NCBI RefSeq assembly: GCF_017876515.1
Contig: NZ_JAGIOC010000001.1
Location: 1,612,001-1,676,000 of the forward strand
Reading direction: 5' to 3'
Length of the DNA stretch: 64,000 bases
From: Brachybacterium fresconis
Lineage (GTDB): Bacteria > Actinomycetota > Actinomycetes > Actinomycetales > Dermabacteraceae
The notes below the pieces were generated by a model. The model saw only the letters and a program-made list of their open reading frames with translations. It searched no databases and had not been told where the DNA came from. Shown here piece by piece: positions 54,453 through 62,257 of this stretch. Made by a program: the position numbers and the translations under genes. Every line of letters starts with the position of its first letter. Position 1 is the stretch's first letter.

Positions 54453-55096
54453 GTCAGCTGTCCTCCGGTGGCGTCGACCGCTCCGGCGTACAGCTCGGCC
54501 GCGGGTTCCGCATAGGAGACGTCGGCCAGATGGGGGCCGACGAAGCGCAGGCTGGTCACCGAGCACAGTCCGCACCGGCGGCGGCGCGGGTCGTGGCACA
54601 GCGGCTTGCCCTCGGCGCTGCGGCGGGTCACCCAGATCGGGAGCTGGTGCAGCACCAGCACCGCGTCGTGCCCCTCGGCCGCGGCGCGGGCGTCGTGGAT
54701 CGCGGCGGTCACCCGGGCGACCTGCTCGCGGTACGGCTCGCCCCAGGAGGGCCGCAGCGGGTTCAGGAACCAGCGCCAGTTGCGGGGATCGCTGAGCTTC
54801 GCCGTGCCGTACCCCATGCGCTGCCCCTCGAAGTGGTTGCCCGATTCGGTGATCCGCTGGTCCGTGGTGACGTCGAGCCCGTGGGCGGCGGCGATCGGCG
54901 CGGCGGTCTGCTGGGCGCGCAGCATCGGGGAGGAGCGCACGAGGGCGACGTCGGAGCCGACGAGGTGGTCGGCGACCCGCTGGGCCATCTGCTGCCCGCG
55001 GTCGCTCAGGCGGTACCCGGGCAAGCGTCCGTACAGCAGGCGCTCGGGGTTGTGCACCTCGCCATGGCGGACGAGGTGGACGGCGGTGGTGGTCAC
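54449..55096 (-). CDS. Histidine phosphatase family protein
   Basis: 215 residues, GTG start. The RHG motif is HLVRHGEVHNPERLLYGRLP at the N-terminus; the second catalytic His lies in VLVLHQLPIW. The C-terminus has two cysteines in CGLCSVTS. Phosphoglycerate-mutase-like proteins head the ResA-CcdA-ResB-CcsB operon in Mycobacterium as well, so a link to cytochrome c maturation is likely, but the substrate is unknown. First gene of this tightly overlapping operon. Confidence 0.9.
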   Translation of the reverse strand: MTTTAVHLVRHGEVHNPERLLYGRLPGYRLSDRGQQMAQRVADHLVGSDVALVRSSPMLRAQQTAAPIAAAHGLDVTTDQRITESGNHFEGQRMGYGTAKLSDPRNWRWFLNPLRPSWGEPYREQVARVTAAIHDARAAAEGHDAVLVLHQLPIWVTRRSAEGKPLCHDPRRRRCGLCSVTSLRFVGPHLADVSYAEPAAELYAGAVDATGGQLT

Positions 55097-55192
55097 GGGT
55101 GCGCGGTCCTCACTCAGGAGATCAGCTGGATCGATGCGGTCGGTCGGGCCGAGCCGCCTCGAGCCGCTTCATGGTACCAACCCAACCTCCGA

Positions 55193-55741
55193 TCAGTCCT
55201 GGGAGGCGGCCGGGACGTGAGGAGCCGGACTCCCGATCCCGATCGGCGCGTCCTCCGGGATGGCGCGGCCCAGGATCCGCCCCAGCTCGAGGAAGTCGTC
55301 GTGGCCGACGACGTCCAGCAGCAGCTCGCGCACGGAGCGCACATGGGTCGGTGCCGCCTTCGTCAGCAGGGCGACGCCCGCATCCGTCAGCTGCGCCTGG
55401 CGTCCGCGACCGTCGTCCGAGCAGCGCACCCGCTCGACCAGCCCGCGCTTCTCCATGCGGGAGACGGTGTGGGTCAGGCGCGAGCGGGAGTGGACCACCC
55501 GGTCGGCGAGTTCCGACATCCGCAGGAACTGCTGATCCGCCTCGGACAGCCGCACGAGGATCTCGTACTCGCCGAGGGTCAGGTCGATCTCCGGGTCCGC
55601 CTGGAGCGCCTCCGAGAAACGGTCGGCCAGCAGCGTGGTGGCGTACAGGAAGCTGCGCCAGGCAGTCTGCTCCGTCCGGGTCAGCCAGAGATCCTCCGGC
55701 CGCGAGGCCCGGTCCGTATCGTGGGGCTGCGTGCTGTTCAT
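55193..55741 (-). CDS. MarR-family transcriptional regulator
   Basis: 182 residues. ATG 55741 with CAGGAG upstream (MNSTQPHDTD); the earlier in-frame ATG at 55804 lies in the operator region. Winged-helix DNA-binding part: LTLGEYEILVRLSEA, FLRMSELADRVVHSRSRLTH, VSRMEKRGLVERV and the wing with DDGRGRQAQLTDAG. Such regulators often sense small molecules or oxidants. It is divergent from yceI and a palindrome lies in the shared promoter region. Confidence 0.93.
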   Translation of the reverse strand: MNSTQPHDTDRASRPEDLWLTRTEQTAWRSFLYATTLLADRFSEALQADPEIDLTLGEYEILVRLSEADQQFLRMSELADRVVHSRSRLTHTVSRMEKRGLVERVRCSDDGRGRQAQLTDAGVALLTKAAPTHVRSVRELLLDVVGHDDFLELGRILGRAIPEDAPIGIGSPAPHVPAASQD

Positions 55742-55795
55742 CACTCTCTCCTGTTTCTGCGGTGCCGCTTCTTGCGTCACTCCCGAGTCTAGTTT

Positions 55796-55808
55796 ATGTT
55801 TCAAGCAT
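55796..55808. promoter_or_regulatory. MarR operator candidate between marR and yceI
   Basis: ATGTTTCAAGCAT, an imperfect 13-bp palindrome (ATG.TT.AA.CAT), lies between the divergent genes in an AT-rich patch with a minus-strand TAGACT (55791-55786). The site could control both genes. Confidence 0.45.
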
Positions 55809-55866
55809 ACGCCTCGTGATCGTCACCTCGGTCACGCACACCGGACCCGACACAAGGAGACACCTC

Positions 55867-56397
55867 ATGAACGACCTCACCCCCGGCACCTGGACCCTCG
55901 ACCCGGCCCACACCTCCGCGAGCTTCACCGTGCGTCACGCCGGCATCTCCAAGGCCCGCGGCCAGTTCACCGACGTCGAGGGCGCCCTCGAGGTCGGCGA
56001 GGGCGGCCAGAACCTCGCGTTCAACACGACGCTGAAGACCGCCTCGATCAACACCTCCCAGGAGGATCGCGACAACCACCTGCGCAGCGGCGACTTCTTC
56101 GACGCCGAGAACTTCCCGACGATCACCTTCACCTCCACCAAGGTCGAGGGCGACACCCTCGTCGGCGACCTGACCATCCGCGACATCACCAAGCCGGTCA
56201 CCCTGGACTTCGCCTACGAGGGCGCCGCGACCGATCCCTTCGGTGTCTACCGCGCCGGCTTCAGCGGCGAGACCAAGATCTCCCGCAAGGAGTTCGGCCT
56301 GACCTGGAACGCCGCCCTCGAGGCCGGTGGCGTGATGGTGTCCGACGAGGTCAAGATCTCGATCGAGGCCGAGTTCACGGCGCCGACCGCCGCCTGA
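55867..56397 (+). CDS. YceI-family protein
   Basis: 176 residues with no signal peptide. The family motifs WTLDPAHTSASFTVRHAGIS, DRDNHLRSGDFFDAENFPTI and the ending AGGVMVSDEVKISIEAEF are complete, forming a lipocalin-like barrel that binds polyprenyl chains in known members. ATG with AAGGAGA upstream. The pairing with a divergent MarR regulator is common and suggests inducible expression. A hairpin terminator follows. Confidence 0.95.
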   Translation: MNDLTPGTWTLDPAHTSASFTVRHAGISKARGQFTDVEGALEVGEGGQNLAFNTTLKTASINTSQEDRDNHLRSGDFFDAENFPTITFTSTKVEGDTLVGDLTIRDITKPVTLDFAYEGAATDPFGVYRAGFSGETKISRKEFGLTWNAALEAGGVMVSDEVKISIEAEFTAPTAA

Positions 56398-56443
56398 TCT
56401 CTCCCCCCGCGCCCCGCGCGAGCACACCCTCGCCGCAGGGCAC

Positions 56444-56478
56444 CGACGGGCCGTCCGCACACCGCGGGCGGCCCGTCG
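56444..56478 (+). terminator. Terminator hairpin after yceI
   Basis: CGACGGGCCG (56444-56453) pairs with CGGCCCGTCG (56469-56478), with CCGC/GCGG inside; about 47 bases past the yceI stop. Confidence 0.75.
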
Positions 56479-56619
56479 TCGTCTGCAGACGTCCCCCGCG
56501 TTCACATCACCCTCCTGCTCGTGGCGGCCGGCCCGGATCGTCCGGTCGACCTCGGTCCGCCGTGCCCATCCCGTGCGGTCCCGGCGTCCGGCCCGATGCC
56601 GACACCGTCATCCTCTCGA

Positions 56620-56625
56620 TAAGGT
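56620..56625 (+). promoter_or_regulatory. -10 box TAAGGT, leaderless glutaredoxin-like gene
   Basis: Ends seven bases before ATG 56633. Confidence 0.5.
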
Positions 56626-56632
56626 GCGCCCC

Positions 56633-56938
56633 ATGACCACCCCCCGCATCCCCGCTCCCACCGACCCGGACACCCGGGTCCTGTACCTCACCCGGGAGGG
56701 CTGCCACCTCTGCGAGGACGCCCTGCCCGTGGTCCGGTCCGAAGCGGATCGGGCGGGCACCGGCGTCGAGGTGCAGGACATCGACGCCGACGAGACGCTG
56801 CGCGCGGACTGGGATCACGACGTTCCCGTGATCATCGTCGACGGCGCGGTCCACGCCCGCTACCGCGTGGATGCCGAACAGCTGCGTGCAGCGCTGGCGA
56901 AGCGCTCGTGGTGGCGGCGCCTAACCGGTCGCGCCTGA
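56633..56938 (+). CDS. Glutaredoxin-like (DUF836) protein
   Basis: 101 residues, thioredoxin fold with a two-cysteine site, YLTREGCHLCEDALPVV near residue 25. VPVIIVDG near residue 66 is the cis-Pro loop. It ends in a basic KRSWWRRLTGRA. The ATG at 56633 is selected from the -10 box; the ATG upstream at 56573 adds residues that do not fit the family. Its partner is not evident; a hairpin shared with the convergent bS22 gene follows. Confidence 0.85.
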   Translation: MTTPRIPAPTDPDTRVLYLTREGCHLCEDALPVVRSEADRAGTGVEVQDIDADETLRADWDHDVPVIIVDGAVHARYRVDAEQLRAALAKRSWWRRLTGRA

Positions 56939-56958
56939 GCCATCGGTGCCCGCGACAG

Positions 56959-56990
56959 CAACGGCCCCCGCCGATCGGCGGGGGCCGTTG
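56959..56990. terminator. Bidirectional terminator between glutaredoxin-like gene and bS22
   Basis: CAACGGCCCCCGCC pairs with GGCGGGGGCCGTTG around a GATC centre; it serves two convergent genes. Confidence 0.85.
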
Positions 56991-57005
56991 CGCGTCAGGC
57001 AGCGC

Positions 57006-57104
57006 TCACTTCTTGTTGCGGCGCTGGTGGCGGGTGCGGCGAAGCAGCTTGCGGTGCTTCTTCTTGGACATGCGCTTGCGTCGCTTCTTGACGACAGAAC
57101 CCAT
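57006..57104 (-). CDS. Small ribosomal protein bS22 (AURKAIP1/COX24 domain)
   Basis: 32 residues, [20 protein letters not shown] then [12 protein letters not shown]. This is the very basic actinobacterial AURKAIP1/COX24-domain protein found as bS22 in mycobacterial 30S subunits, where it lies near the decoding region. It was found by reading the minus strand between the terminator and the GTPase gene and is too short for usual ORF cut-offs. ATG with GAGG seven bases upstream. Confidence 0.93.
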   Translation of the reverse strand: MGSVVKKRRKRMSKKKHRKLLRRTRHQRRNKK

Positions 57105-57233
57105 AGGAAGCCTCAGTTCTGCAGGCCTGCGCCTGCGGGGATGATGCGGCGATCAGAATGCGCGGCCCGCGGAGACTGCACAGAGATCTGCAGAGGCACT
57201 GCGCGGGTCCGGCGCCACGGTCGACCAGTCATT

Positions 57234-58946
57234 CTACACGGGCCTCCCGGGGGGATCTCCGTGCGCAAGTGCGAGATCCCTCGCAGCGCCCTGGGCGCGT
57301 GCGAGCTCCGCGTCGACCTCCTCGACCACGAGACGGAGGGCGACCTCCTGGACCCGTGCCCGCAGCACCCGACGGGCCCGGCGGCGGTGGCCGATGGCCG
57401 TCAGCGCTGCGAGGCCGCCGCCCGCCGCGCCGATCACGATGCCGGCCGCTATGCCCAGCACCAGCAGGGCCGTGGGCAGCGGGATCGGGATCCACAGATC
57501 CTCGATCATCGGCATCGGCGGCGGCGGGATCTGGAGGAGGGCCAGGACGACGTTGAGCGTCAGCCAGCCCAGACCCACCACCCACGTGAGCATCGCCAGC
57601 CACTGCAGCACGTCGAGGACGGGCCACCACCACGAGGAGCCGCGGGCTCGCAGATCCGCCCCGGCCACTGCTTGGTCCAGCGCGTCGGGCAGCTCGTCCT
57701 CCCGGGAGCGCGCGGCACCGCGCACCGCCGCGCGCCACGGGTCGCTGCCGCCCGCCGAGGCCGCATCGGCGAACTGGCGGACTCCGCCCGATGCGCGGGC
57801 CCGGGCGGCCGCGTCGGGTTCGGGCAAGGAGGTGCGCTCCAGACCCTCGCCATCGCGCTCGGCGGCGATGCCCAGCCGTCGCAGCGGGTCCGGTCGCATC
57901 CGCCGCGCCCAGCGCAGCACCGGCCATCCCACGCGTCCGGCGGCCCGGAACCGGTAGGAAGCACCGACCGCCCGGGCGACCGGGTCGACGCGGGCGGCGG
58001 TGGCCAGGTCCTCGACCAGGAGGTCGACCTCCTCCGTCGCAGCGTCGGCGGGGAGCCCGTCGGGATCCGCGGCCTGCTGCAGCCGCTCCGCCGCCTCGCG
58101 CACGTCGGCGCGCTGACGGGCCGCGGCGGCCTCGCGGCTGCGGGCGAGGCCGACGAGGTGCTCCCGCAGGTCCTCGATCCCCTCCCCCGTGCTCGCGGAG
58201 GTCCCGACCACGAGGGCCTCCTCGAGGCCATCGTCGGAGGCGATCCGCGTCAGCGAGTCCAGCACGCCCTCGCGCTCCTGCTCGCGCAGCCGGTCGAGCT
58301 GATTCAGGACCAGCACGGTGACGGCGTCGTGTCCGGCGAAGCGGCGCACGAACTCCTGATGCAGGACGGCATCGGCGTACTTCTGCGGGTCGGTCACCCA
58401 CACCAGCACGTCGACCAGGCCGGTCATGCGTTCGGCGATGGCGCGGTTGCCGGCCTGGATCGAGTCGAGGTCGGGCAGGTCCAGCAGCACGATGCCGGGC
58501 GCCGCGCCCGGGTCCCTGCGCCGTGCCCGTCGGCCGCGGCGTCCCGGCTCGGCGGCAGCCTCCAGGGCGGTGCCGGTGCCGTCGAGGTGATGGCGGTCCT
58601 CGACCTCGAGCCAGTCCAGCAGCGCATCGCTGTCCGCGGCGCCGAGCACCGCCGCGACGGGTGCCGAGGTGGTGGGCCGGCGTACCGCGGCGCGGGAGAT
58701 GTCGGTGCCGACCAGGGCATTGATGAGGGAGGACTTCCCGGATCCGGTGGCGCCGAACAGGCCGATCACGGTGTGCTCGGCCGAGAGGGCCCGGCGGCGG
58801 TCGATCCGGGAGAGGACCTCCCGGGCGGCCTCCACCTCTCCGCCGGGGGCGATGCCGTCCAGGGCGTCGGCGGCCCGGGTCAGGGCGTCGAGCCGTTCGG
58901 CCAGCGGGGCCGGCGCGGGAGCGGAGCGGGTCAGCAGGGGGCTCAT
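57234..58946 (-). CDS. Dynamin-like GTPase, second of pair
   Basis: 570 residues. P-loop GLFGATGSGKSSLINALVGT at about residues 63-82, switch region RPTTSAPVAAV, G3 motif LLDLPDLDSI, G4 motif LNQLDRLRE. A central helical part is followed by two C-terminal membrane segments (VLQWLAMLTWVVGLGWLTLN and ALLVLGIAAGIVIGAAGGG). Its ATG overlaps the stop of the upstream GTPase gene by four bases. Such paired actinobacterial GTPases resemble the dynamin-like IniA/DynA type; a membrane-remodelling role is inference. Confidence 0.82.
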   Translation of the reverse strand: MSPLLTRSAPAPAPLAERLDALTRAADALDGIAPGGEVEAAREVLSRIDRRRALSAEHTVIGLFGATGSGKSSLINALVGTDISRAAVRRPTTSAPVAAVLGAADSDALLDWLEVEDRHHLDGTGTALEAAAEPGRRGRRARRRDPGAAPGIVLLDLPDLDSIQAGNRAIAERMTGLVDVLVWVTDPQKYADAVLHQEFVRRFAGHDAVTVLVLNQLDRLREQEREGVLDSLTRIASDDGLEEALVVGTSASTGEGIEDLREHLVGLARSREAAAARQRADVREAAERLQQAADPDGLPADAATEEVDLLVEDLATAARVDPVARAVGASYRFRAAGRVGWPVLRWARRMRPDPLRRLGIAAERDGEGLERTSLPEPDAAARARASGGVRQFADAASAGGSDPWRAAVRGAARSREDELPDALDQAVAGADLRARGSSWWWPVLDVLQWLAMLTWVVGLGWLTLNVVLALLQIPPPPMPMIEDLWIPIPLPTALLVLGIAAGIVIGAAGGGLAALTAIGHRRRARRVLRARVQEVALRLVVEEVDAELARAQGAARDLALAHGDPPGRPV

Positions 58947-60754
58947 GCGGCCTCCCTGATCTCTCGGGCGAGCTGCTCGAGGGCCGCGGCGTCGGACTCC
59001 AGCTGCTGCTCGGAGCCGGTCCGGCCGAGGTCGTCGAGACGTTCGAGGAACGGGGTGGAGCGCTCGGCGACCAGGGCGTCGAGCCGGGCGGTCAGACGCT
59101 CGCGGGCCACCCGGGCCATGCGTCGGACGGCCTCGTCGCCGAACACGGTCTCCAGCAGCTTCTGGCCGACGACGGCGGTGGCGGCGCCCGCCCCGACCTC
59201 GAGCCCGGTGGGGATGAAGGCGGTCGAGGCGAACACGACCACCATCAGGGCGACGCCGACGACGTTGACGCCGAGGGAGAGCACCCGTGCCTTGGTGCGG
59301 CGGTCGGAGCCCTCCTCGCGCACGAGGTCGAGCACGTCGCCCTGCCAGGCGCGGATCCCGGCGGCGACCTCCTCGCGGTAGCCCTCGGGGATCCGGGAGA
59401 GGTCCTGCCCCTCGGCGAGGGACCGGCCGGAGGCGGTCGCCCGCCAGGCGGCCTCGGCCCGCTCCGCGCCGCGAGCGGTCTCGTCGACCACGACGTGGAC
59501 GAGCCCGGTGCCCAGGGCCTGCTCGGCGGCGACGGACGGAGCCGGCTTGCCCGAGACGGCCAGCCCCACCCGGTCCCGGACCCGGGCCACGAAGCTCTCC
59601 AGGCCGCGGATCATCTCTCCGGTGCCGACGACGTCCTGCCAGCGGGCGAGCACCTCGCCGCGCAGCAGGGAGCCGTCCCCGAGCGCCTCGTCGATGCGCT
59701 CGCGGGAGCCGGTGAACGCCTCGGTCGCCTCCTGGCGCAGTCGCTCCCGCTCGGCCTGCTGGGCGCTCGCGTGCTCGGCGATCTGCCGGGTGGAACCGGC
59801 CAGGGCGGTCACGGCGCCGGCGAGGGTGCGCCGGGCGATGCGACCGCGGGCCTCGGCATCGGCGGCGAGGCGGGTGAGGTGCTCCTGGAGCTCGGCGACG
59901 GCGGTCGGCGGCAGCATCCCGCTCTCGTCCAGCTCGGTCTCGGGGACCAGGAACAGCCGCGCGACCTCGATGCCGTTGCGCTCGAGCATGCCGCGCAGGT
60001 CGTCGGCGAGCTCCTCGGAGATGCCGGCGCCCTGCGGGATGCGGTTCATGACCACGTCCACCGTGACGTCGCGTTCGGCCGCTGTGCGCAGCACCTCCCA
60101 GGGCACGGCGTCCGCGTAGCGGTTCGCGGTGGTCACGAACAGCCACAGGTCGGCGGCGCGCAGCAGCTGCCGGGACAGATCGCGGTTGCCGGCGGCCACG
60201 GAATCGATGTCCGGGGCGTCCAGCAGTGCCAGGCCCGGCGGGATGCGGCTCTCGGCGTGCAGTTCCAGGCTGGTGGCGGGATCGATGTCCCCGGTGGTGT
60301 CCCCGGCGTGGGGCGCCTCCGGGTCCTCGCCCGCGGCAGCCGGGACTGCGCCCGCAGGGTTCGTGCGCTCGCCGGCGGCACCCGGGCCTGAACCGGCGTG
60401 GACGCGGGCCAGGCCGGGCAGGATCCGGGTGCCGGTGAACCAGGGCTCGTCGTCACGATGGTGCAGCAGCACGGGCCGACGGGTGGTGGGCCGGATCGCG
60501 CCCGAGCGGCTGACGACCTCCCCGACCAGGGCGTTGACCAAGGTGGATTTCCCGGCCCCGGTCGAGCCGCCGATGACCGCCAGCAGCGGGGCGTCCAGGG
60601 ACTCCAGGCGCGGGATGACGTGGTCGCCGAGCTGGGAGAGGGCTGCGGAGACCTCGGCGCGGGCCCGGTCGGCGCCATCGACGGGCAGAGGGAGCTCGAG
60701 GGCACGCAGGTGCTCGGCGAAGGCGTCGAGCACCGTGGTCGGCTGTGTCGTCAT
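58943..60754 (-). CDS. Dynamin-like GTPase, first of pair
   Basis: 603 residues. P-loop AVIGGSTGAGKSTLVNALVG at about residues 53-72, switch RPTTRRPVLL, G3 motif LLDAPDIDSV and G4-like VMNRIPQG. A long helical middle (residues 290-480, with ERERLRQEATEAF) and two adjacent C-terminal membrane segments (VNVVGVALMVVVFASTAFIP and further) suggest the same topology as its partner. An insert of about 45 residues after the switch is Ala/Gly/Pro rich. I place the start at ATG 60754 (MTTQPTTVLD), with GGGGGA upstream. The two genes overlap by four bases and likely form a hetero-oligomer. Confidence 0.82.
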   Translation of the reverse strand: MTTQPTTVLDAFAEHLRALELPLPVDGADRARAEVSAALSQLGDHVIPRLESLDAPLLAVIGGSTGAGKSTLVNALVGEVVSRSGAIRPTTRRPVLLHHRDDEPWFTGTRILPGLARVHAGSGPGAAGERTNPAGAVPAAAGEDPEAPHAGDTTGDIDPATSLELHAESRIPPGLALLDAPDIDSVAAGNRDLSRQLLRAADLWLFVTTANRYADAVPWEVLRTAAERDVTVDVVMNRIPQGAGISEELADDLRGMLERNGIEVARLFLVPETELDESGMLPPTAVAELQEHLTRLAADAEARGRIARRTLAGAVTALAGSTRQIAEHASAQQAERERLRQEATEAFTGSRERIDEALGDGSLLRGEVLARWQDVVGTGEMIRGLESFVARVRDRVGLAVSGKPAPSVAAEQALGTGLVHVVVDETARGAERAEAAWRATASGRSLAEGQDLSRIPEGYREEVAAGIRAWQGDVLDLVREEGSDRRTKARVLSLGVNVVGVALMVVVFASTAFIPTGLEVGAGAATAVVGQKLLETVFGDEAVRRMARVARERLTARLDALVAERSTPFLERLDDLGRTGSEQQLESDAAALEQLAREIREAA

Positions 60755-60947
60755 GCATCCCCCGGTGGTCATGGTGCGGCGAGTCGTGGCGCGGCCCCGG
60801 CCCTCGGCGAGTCGTGACCGTGGCGTGTCCCGACCCCCGGTGCGTCGCGACGCAGCCCCATGGGCAGGACCTCCACGCGACATTGTGGCAGGGCCGGGCG
60901 CGAGCAGGGGCGGATCGCATCCGGGACGCGGACGCTCCTATGGTGTG

Positions 60948-62000
60948 TCAAGCGGGTAGCGGTGGGTTCTCGAGGAGTCGGTAGAGGTCTCGGACGATGT
61001 ATCGCTTCAGGCAACGTTTGATCTCTCGCGGGGTCTTTCCTTCGCAAGTGCGGCGGGCGGTGTAGTCCTTAGTGCGCTGGTCGTAGCGCTGGCGTGAGAG
61101 CACGATCGTGTGCAGGGCGCGGTTGAGCTGCCGATCGCCGTACCGGTTCAGCCGGTATCTGGTGGTGGTCTTGCCGCTGTTGGCCGGCAACGGGGCGACG
61201 CCGGCGAGCATCGCGAACGCGGCCTCGTCACGCACGCGACCAGGGTGGGACCACGCGCAAAGCACCGTCGCCGCGACGATCGGCCCGACGCCCTTCTCAG
61301 CGAGCAGATCGGCACGCCAGGACCGCACGATCGCCCGGATCTGCTTCTCGTGCTCGTTGGACTCGGCCTGCAGCACCTGGGCGCGGCGGGCCAGATCGCG
61401 CAGCACCCTGGCGGTGGTGGCGGTCTCCGCATCCCACGAGGTATGGATGCGGAACCGGGAAGCGATCTCGACCATCTCGGGCAGCTTCCGGTCGCGCAGC
61501 TTGGCACGCAGGCGCTCGGGAGCGGCGATGGCGAGGCTGAACAGCTGCCGCTGTGCAGTGGTCGACGCGTCGACCGCGGAGCGGCGAGCTGCCAGTAGCA
61601 CCGACAGAGCCTGCCGCTGCGGACCGGTGCGCGGGGTCCCGCGATGCGGGCGTGCCATCGCTTCACGGGCGGCGCGCACCGCGTCCAGCGGATCGGACTT
61701 CGCGCCATTGCGGCGCTTGGCCCGCTGGGGGCGGTCGAGCTCGAATACGACCTCGTCCCCACGCTCCAGCAGGTGGGTCAGGCCGGCGCCGTGGCCGCCG
61801 GTGCCCTCGATGGCCCACACCCGCAGGGGTGAGTGTTCCTCGGCCACTTCTACCAGTTCCTGGTAGCCGGCCGGGGTGGTGGGCACCGTGATCTCGGCGA
61901 GTACTCCACCGGTGGCGGTCTCGACGATGGCGGCGGTGTGGGTATCGACGTGGGTGTCGACCCCGATGACGATCTCTGCGATATCGGTCAGACTGGTCAT
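60948..62000 (-). CDS. IS110-family transposase
   Basis: 350 residues. The N-terminal DEDD (RuvC-like) domain shows GVDTHVDTHTAAIV near residue 13, WAIEGTGGHGAGL near residue 62 and KSDPLDAVRAAR near residue 100; the C-terminal transposase_20 domain has EKGVGPIVAATVLCAW, AMLAGVAPLPANSGKT and the serine region. AGGAGG lies upstream of the ATG. The frame is intact from start to stop, so the element may be active. Confidence 0.95.
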   Translation of the reverse strand: MTSLTDIAEIVIGVDTHVDTHTAAIVETATGGVLAEITVPTTPAGYQELVEVAEEHSPLRVWAIEGTGGHGAGLTHLLERGDEVVFELDRPQRAKRRNGAKSDPLDAVRAAREAMARPHRGTPRTGPQRQALSVLLAARRSAVDASTTAQRQLFSLAIAAPERLRAKLRDRKLPEMVEIASRFRIHTSWDAETATTARVLRDLARRAQVLQAESNEHEKQIRAIVRSWRADLLAEKGVGPIVAATVLCAWSHPGRVRDEAAFAMLAGVAPLPANSGKTTTRYRLNRYGDRQLNRALHTIVLSRQRYDQRTKDYTARRTCEGKTPREIKRCLKRYIVRDLYRLLENPPLPA

Positions 62001-62226
62001 GCGTTCCTCCTAGCTCCGGAGCGGACGAAATGGGTCCGGTCCGGGAGGAGTCACGGCAGGACTGTGACGGGACACGCGGGCGCGGCTACGCCCGCGGTCA
62101 AGCTCCTGATCAGGCCAGTCAGCTCCGACCGGGCCGGGTCCGACGACACCGAACGGACAAGTCCGCGCAAAGGCACGAAGCCAGTCAGCCCACGGGTCAC
62201 GCACGGTGCCGTCGAACACACCCCAT
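62001..62226 (-). ncRNA. Candidate bridge RNA region of the IS110 element
   Basis: In IS110 elements the non-coding end upstream of the recombinase encodes a bridge RNA that pairs with target and donor DNA. This 226-base stretch is in that place. It holds a GC-rich hairpin (CGCGGGCG/CGCCCGCG near 62076-62096), a GGAC/GTCC hairpin, and two copies of GCTGACTGGC (minus strand, 62189-62180 and 62123-62114) that might lie in or flank the guide loops. I cannot fold it here. Confidence 0.5.
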
Positions 62227-62257
62227 CAGCACGAGGCCGATAACGCCATCCTCACAG

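Larger units (their letters stand above)
60940..62226 (-). mobile_element. IS110-family insertion sequence
   Basis: About 1.29 kb: one DEDD transposase gene plus about 226 bases of upstream non-coding end. The outer ends carry a short imperfect inverted match (minus-strand ATGGGGTGTGT at 62226 and its counterpart ATGGTGTGTCA at 60940); no target duplication is visible, as expected for IS110. Borders are estimates. It lies 31 bases beyond the acuC stop and 185 bases upstream of the GTPase pair. Confidence 0.75.

Noticed and set aside
62010..62219. 69-codon minus-strand frame in the IS110 non-coding end
   Set aside because: No start signal or homology; the region is better explained as the RNA-coding end of the element.
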